Source of the DNA: Microbacterium sp. Se63.02b
GTDB lineage: Bacteria > Actinomycetota > Actinomycetes > Actinomycetales > Microbacteriaceae
Assembly: GCF_014171575.1 (NCBI RefSeq)
Contig: NZ_CP050453.1
Location: forward strand, 1,426,001-1,490,000
Length of the DNA stretch: 64,000 bases
Reading direction: 5' to 3'
A program made the translations under genes and the position numbers. The first letter of the stretch is position 1; each line of letters starts with the position of its first letter. The notes beneath the pieces were generated by a model. The model was not told the DNA's origin, ran no database searches, and saw only the letters and a program-made list of their open reading frames with translations. Below, piece after piece: positions 60,698-64,000 of this stretch.

Positions 60698-62028
60698 GCT
60701 TCGTCCGAGTCGTCGTCGTCGGGTGCGGCTGCGGTGGCGGGCGGTGCGAGCGGATGGGAGTCCTCGCGCGCGCCGGCGACGCCGCTGGTCCCCGCGAACA
60801 GGCTCGCGACGCCGGAGAGGTCCTCGGTCGGGATGTCGAGCATCGCGGCGCGGCGCTCCTCCTCGTCGGTGCGTCGACCGGATGAGACGCCGGGCAGCAT
60901 GTCTGGCGTGGATTCGGGTCCTCCGTCGGAATCCGTGTCGGAGCGGGCGTCCGACTCGTCCGCCGATTCCGACCACAGCTCCTCGGGGTTGTAGGCGTCG
61001 GTGTGCATCGACGTGTCGACGTCGGCGACCGCGGTCTTCGGCACACGATCGAGAGCGTCGAGGGCGGAGTCGACGCCGACGTTCCTGGCGTGGATCACGC
61101 TGAGGTCGTCGGCGCGCAGTCCATCAGCGAGCGCTGTGAGAAGCGCGGCCGCATCGTCGACGATGTCCGCTCGACGCATCGAGTCCCCATGCACGAGCCA
61201 GCGTGCGAACTCCAGCTCGGCGAGCAGACGCGCACGCACCTCCAGTCCGCTGTCGGTCGCCCGATCGATCGATCGGGCGTAGGCACGATGCACGTCGTCC
61301 GCGGCGTCCGGCGCCGCAGACAACCAGGAGAGATCGACCGCGGGGTCTCCGACGGAGAGTCCATGCCACCCGACCAGGCCGATGACCTCCGGGCCGCGCT
61401 CGGGGTCGTCGTCGAAGAGGAAGGACGTGGCCTGCACGCCGCCCAGGACGACGGTCGATTCGAACCGCCACAGGTCGTCGTCGGCGACGGCTTCGCGCCA
61501 GCGGACGGTGAGACGGGCGGGCACGCGTCCTGTGGCCGCAGCGGTGTCGACGAGGCGCTCCAGGTCGGCGCGACTCTCCTCGGCGCTACGCGTCGCGAGT
61601 CCCGCGCTGCGCACGACGGAGGTGGGCAGTTCATGGACGGCCGCGATCGACGCGCCCATCGACTCGGCGGCGCCACGCCCCGGCGGCACCATGGCCGCCT
61701 CGATCTGGAACCCGGGCAGCAGCTCGGTGACGAGCGCGCTCGCGTCACCGATGCGCGTCTCGCCGATGTATGCGGGGGCGCGGAACGGGAGCATGGCACG
61801 CGCTCCGTCCGTCAGTGCGCGCAGGGCGAGAGCCTCGGCGGCGAGTTCGCGCCCGGCGTCGTCGTCATCGGCGACGCGGATCGCGAGCTCGCGTCCATCG
61901 GCGAGCGAAGCGACCGCGGAGTCGAACCGTCCGTCGCCGTCTGCGCTCAGGCTGCGGGCGCCCGTGACCTCCGCCCCGGGCAGTGCAGCGGTCACGGCCG
62001 CGGCTAGAGTGAAAGGAGAGCGTCCCAT
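60643..62028 (-). CDS. Phosphotransferase-fold protein lacking catalytic residues (probable pseudokinase)
   Basis: 461 residues from MGRSPFTLAAAVTAALPGAE. Residues about 20-330 have the layout of the aminoglycoside-phosphotransferase fold: RELAIRVADDDDAGRELAAE (N lobe), YIGETRIGDASALVTELLPG (hinge), and VHELPTSVVRSAGL. The usual HGDxHPGN loop is STVVLGGVQATSFLFDDD (191-208), without the catalytic Asp or Asn, and the metal-binding IDWE is LVGWHGLSVGDPAVDLSW (218-235) without Asp. The N-lobe lysine reads Arg. The C-terminal 130 residues are acidic and Ser-rich. It overlaps the 3' end of adnB by 55 bases, tail to tail. Frame intact, so the losses are real. Confidence 0.82.
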   Translation of the reverse strand: MGRSPFTLAAAVTAALPGAEVTGARSLSADGDGRFDSAVASLADGRELAIRVADDDDAGRELAAEALALRALTDGARAMLPFRAPAYIGETRIGDASALVTELLPGFQIEAAMVPPGRGAAESMGASIAAVHELPTSVVRSAGLATRSAEESRADLERLVDTAAATGRVPARLTVRWREAVADDDLWRFESTVVLGGVQATSFLFDDDPERGPEVIGLVGWHGLSVGDPAVDLSWLSAAPDAADDVHRAYARSIDRATDSGLEVRARLLAELEFARWLVHGDSMRRADIVDDAAALLTALADGLRADDLSVIHARNVGVDSALDALDRVPKTAVADVDTSMHTDAYNPEELWSESADESDARSDTDSDGGPESTPDMLPGVSSGRRTDEEERRAAMLDIPTEDLSGVASLFAGTSGVAGAREDSHPLAPPATAAAPDDDDSDEAQRAARAALQRWKSSSSE

Positions 62029-62092
62029 GCCCCCAGGGTAGGTCGGCTCAGGGGCGGTCCCGCCTCCGCCACGCCCGTGAGAGAGGGAGTCG

Positions 62093-62971
62093 ATGACCAT
62101 TCAGCGCCCGTCGTTCGACCGTGCAGCCGAACTCCGTGAGGAACCGGGCGTCCTGGACCGTCTTCGCGGCGACGCCGCCACGCGGGTCGTCGTCGTCCGT
62201 GAGGGGCGTCTGCGGGTCGTGGATTCCGCGCTCCTGCGCGTTCCGGCCTCCGCGGTCGGCGATGCGACGTGGGCCCTGCTCGGACGCGACGCCGACGGCT
62301 CCGCTCTGCCCTCGCCGCCGCCCCGCCGGAGACCGACGCGCTCGACTCCGCGCCGGATGAGGTCTGGCTCGGGCTGCGCGATCTCGGAGGACGGATCGAC
62401 GAACAGGAGTCCGAGGTGCTCGTCGGCGCCGTCGCGCTCGCGGGCTGGCTCCGTGATGCGCCGTTCTGCCCCACGTGCGGTGGCGGCACCGAACTGCGGC
62501 AGGCCGGGTGGTCGCGACGGTGCCTCGTGTGCGCCCGTGAGCACTTCCCCGCACCGACCCGGCGGTGATCGTGGCGGTCGAGAGTCGCGACGGCGAACGT
62601 CTGCTGCTCGGCGCGAACGCGAACTGGGGCGGACGCATGTACTCGTGCTTCGCCGGTTTCACCGAGGCGGGGAGTCGCTCGAGTCGACGGTGCACCGCGA
62701 GATCGAGGAGGAATCCGGCGTGCGGCTGTCGTCGCTGCGCTACATCTCCTCGCAGGCCTGGCCGTTCCCTCGTTCGCTCATGGTCGGCTTCCGTGCCGTG
62801 GTCGACGACGAGGATGCGGCGCTCGCCGACGGGGAGGAGATCATCGACGTGCGGTGGTTCACTCGGGCAGAGATCGCGTCCGCGCTCGAAGGGCGCGGAC
62901 CGGTCGGGCTTCCCGGCCCCGCGTCGATCGCCCGCGCCCTGATCGTCGACTGGTACGAGGGCCGCACGTGA
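62093..62971 (+). CDS. nudC: NADH pyrophosphatase NudC, three frameshifts
   Basis: Nudix enzyme that splits NADH and removes NAD caps from RNA. 293 residues after repair. The pieces are MTIQRPSFDRAAELREEPGV to GSAL; LAAAPPETDALDSAPDEVWL with the zinc site FCPTCGGG and RRCLVCAREHFP; VIVAVESRDGERLLLGANAN; then the Nudix box GFTEAGESLESTVHREIEEE. The breaks are at CCC 62309-62311, CCCC 62547-62550 and GGGG 62669-62672, each one base short. The NADH-specific motif is SQAWPFPRS rather than SQPWPFPxS. It overlaps uvrD2 as GTGA, a pairing also present in mycobacteria (Rv3199c-Rv3198c). Confidence 0.9.
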   Translation: MTIQRPSFDRAAELREEPGVLDRLRGDAATRVVVVREGRLRVVDSALLRVPASAVGDATWALLGRDADGSALPSPPPRRRPTRSTPRRMRSGSGCAISEDGSTNRSPRCSSAPSRSRAGSVMRRSAPRAVAAPNCGRPGGRDGASCAPVSTSPHRPGGDRGGRESRRRTSAARRERELGRTHVLVLRRFHRGGESLESTVHREIEEESGVRLSSLRYISSQAWPFPRSLMVGFRAVVDDEDAALADGEEIIDVRWFTRAEIASALEGRGPVGLPGPASIARALIVDWYEGRT

Positions 62972-64000
62972 GCGCACTCGATGCCCTCGATGAGCGGCAG
63001 CGGGCAGCAGCATCCGTCCTCCGGGGACCGGTCGCCGTGCTCGCCGGCGCCGGCACGGGGAAGACCCGCGTCATCACGCACCGCATCGCGCACGGCGTCG
63101 ACACCGGTGCCTATTCGCCGTCGAGGGTGATGGCCGTCACCTTCACGGCCAAGGCCGCCGGCGAGCTGCGCGGACGGCTGCGCGCCCTCGGTGGAGAGGG
63201 CGTCGCCGCCCGCACGTTCCACGCGACCGCGCTCGCGCAGCTGAACTTCTTCTGGCCGACGCTGGCCGGCTCTCCCGCCCCGTCGATCATCGACAACAAG
63301 GTGCGGATGCTGGGGCAGGCCGCCGATGCGATGCGACTGCGTCCCCGCACGGCGACACTCCGAGACATCGCCTCCGAGATCGAGTGGCGCAAGGTGTCCA
63401 TGCTCTCGATCGATCAGTACGCCGCGCTCGGGCGTCCGATCAGCGGCGTCGATGCGGGGCAGCTCGTCGAACTCATGCGCGGGTACGAGGCGCTCAAGGA
63501 CGACCGGCGTCAACTCGACTTCGAGGACGTGCTCCTCGCCTGTGCGGGCATGCTCGAGGCGGAGCCCCGCGTCGCGGCATCCGTCCACGAGCAGTACCGT
63601 CACTTCACGGTCGACGAGTTCCAGGACGTCTCTCCGCTGCAGAACCGGCTGCTGGAGCTCTGGCTGGGCGATCGGCACGACATCTGCGTCGTGGGCGACG
63701 CGAGTCAGACGATCTACTCCTTCGCGGGTGCGCAGCAGCGGTTCCTGCTCGAGTTCGAACGCCGCCATCCCGACGCGACGGTCGTGCGACTGGAGACGAA
63801 CTACCGGTCGCAGCCGCCGATCCTCACGGTCGCGAACGCGTTGATGCACGGCCGCCCCGGTGCACTCGAGCTCGTTCCGGCGCGAGAGCAGTTCTCGGCC
63901 GATGCTCCGACCGTCACCGCGTACGACACCGAGGGGAGGAGGCGGCCGGCATCGCGGCGGGGATCTCCGCGCGCCTCCGGACGGCGCGTCACCGTCGGAG
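62968..64000 (+). CDS. uvrD2: ATP-dependent DNA helicase UvrD2-like (3' end outside window), frameshift near 63935
   Basis: SF1A DNA helicase, about 340 residues visible from GTG (VSALDALDERQRAAASVLRG). Motifs: AVLAGAGTGKTRVITHRIAH (Walker A), VMAVTFTAKAAGELRGRLRA (Ia), FTVDEFQDVSPLQNRLLEL (II), VVGDASQTIYSFAGA (III) and ETNYRSQPPILTVANAL (IV). The close match of LRGPVAVLAGAGTGKTR and the NudC neighbour favours UvrD2 over UvrD1. Near the window end the frame breaks at DTEG (GGGG 63933-63936, one base short); EEAAGIAAGISARLR follows in the next frame, and a second missing G near 63976 is likely. Confidence 0.9.
   Translation, partial: MSALDALDERQRAAASVLRGPVAVLAGAGTGKTRVITHRIAHGVDTGAYSPSRVMAVTFTAKAAGELRGRLRALGGEGVAARTFHATALAQLNFFWPTLAGSPAPSIIDNKVRMLGQAADAMRLRPRTATLRDIASEIEWRKVSMLSIDQYAALGRPISGVDAGQLVELMRGYEALKDDRRQLDFEDVLLACAGMLEAEPRVAASVHEQYRHFTVDEFQDVSPLQNRLLELWLGDRHDICVVGDASQTIYSFAGAQQRFLLEFERRHPDATVVRLETNYRSQPPILTVANALMHGRPGALELVPAREQFSADAPTVTAYDTEGRRRPASRRGSPRASGRRVTVG

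Overview
This 64 kb window looks like chromosomal DNA from a high-GC Gram-positive actinobacterium, most likely a Microbacteriaceae member such as Microbacterium. The evidence is the GC-rich codon use, frequent GTG starts, chains of 4-base ATGA/GTGA overlaps, and actinobacterial families (DUF3117, DUF3107, AdnAB-type helicase-nucleases, mycobacterial-type DapD and DapC, a 7Fe-type ferredoxin). No rRNA, tRNA, insertion sequence, prophage or CRISPR array was seen. It reads as ordinary core chromosome.

Layout. 1-5.2 kb (minus): NAD de novo operon nrtR-nadA-nadB-nadC-cysteine desulfurase. 5.4-10.8 kb (plus): a five-gene peptide-type ABC transporter. 10.9-15.6 kb: a tandem glycine riboswitch followed by gcvT-gcvH-gcvP. 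15.8-21.1 kb: a second peptide ABC transporter with fused ATPases. 21.1-25.6 kb: bacterial PH protein, CPBP protease, typA/bipA and a secreted lytic-transglycosylase-like protein. 25.7-30.5 kb: glutaminase with an MFS transporter, an XRE-cupin regulator divergent from azlCD, and a small membrane protein. 30.5-44 kb: ferredoxin, dapC, gltA, a DEAD-box helicase, dapD/dapE, a PIG-V-like glycosyltransferase, DUF3117, an O-methyltransferase, tatB, a YcxB-like protein, mrp, DUF1003 and an MgtE/CBS protein. 44-50.8 kb: stress protein, hydrolase, phosphotransferase, aminopeptidase P, a membrane EEP phosphatase, PHP phosphoesterase and DUF817. 50.8-64 kb: DEAD-box helicase, ferritin-like protein, DUF3107, adnA-adnB, a phosphotransferase-fold pseudokinase, nudC and uvrD2.

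How genes work together. NrtR probably represses NAD synthesis, and the linked NifS-type desulfurase probably supplies sulfur for the NadA 4Fe-4S cluster. Glycine switches on the glycine cleavage system through the riboswitch. dapC, dapD and dapE are three steps of the succinylase branch to diaminopimelate and lysine. AdnAB and UvrD2 are DNA-repair motors. Two gene blocks resemble gene orders I remember from Mycobacterium tuberculosis (about Rv1177-Rv1232c and Rv3198c-Rv3211).

The main caution is sequence quality. About 25 single-base frameshifts break 21 genes, including ones expected to be essential (nadA, dapC, dapD). Nearly all sit at a G or C run that is one base shorter than the conserved reading frame needs. 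I read these as assembly or base-calling deletions rather than gene decay. Broken genes are therefore annotated as single genes over their full span, with the break position and the length expected after adding back the missing base. I did not find a convincing new defence or mobile system. The most unusual biological signals are a conserved-looking kinase fold without catalytic residues (60.6-62.0 kb) and several strong inverted repeats in promoters and leaders.
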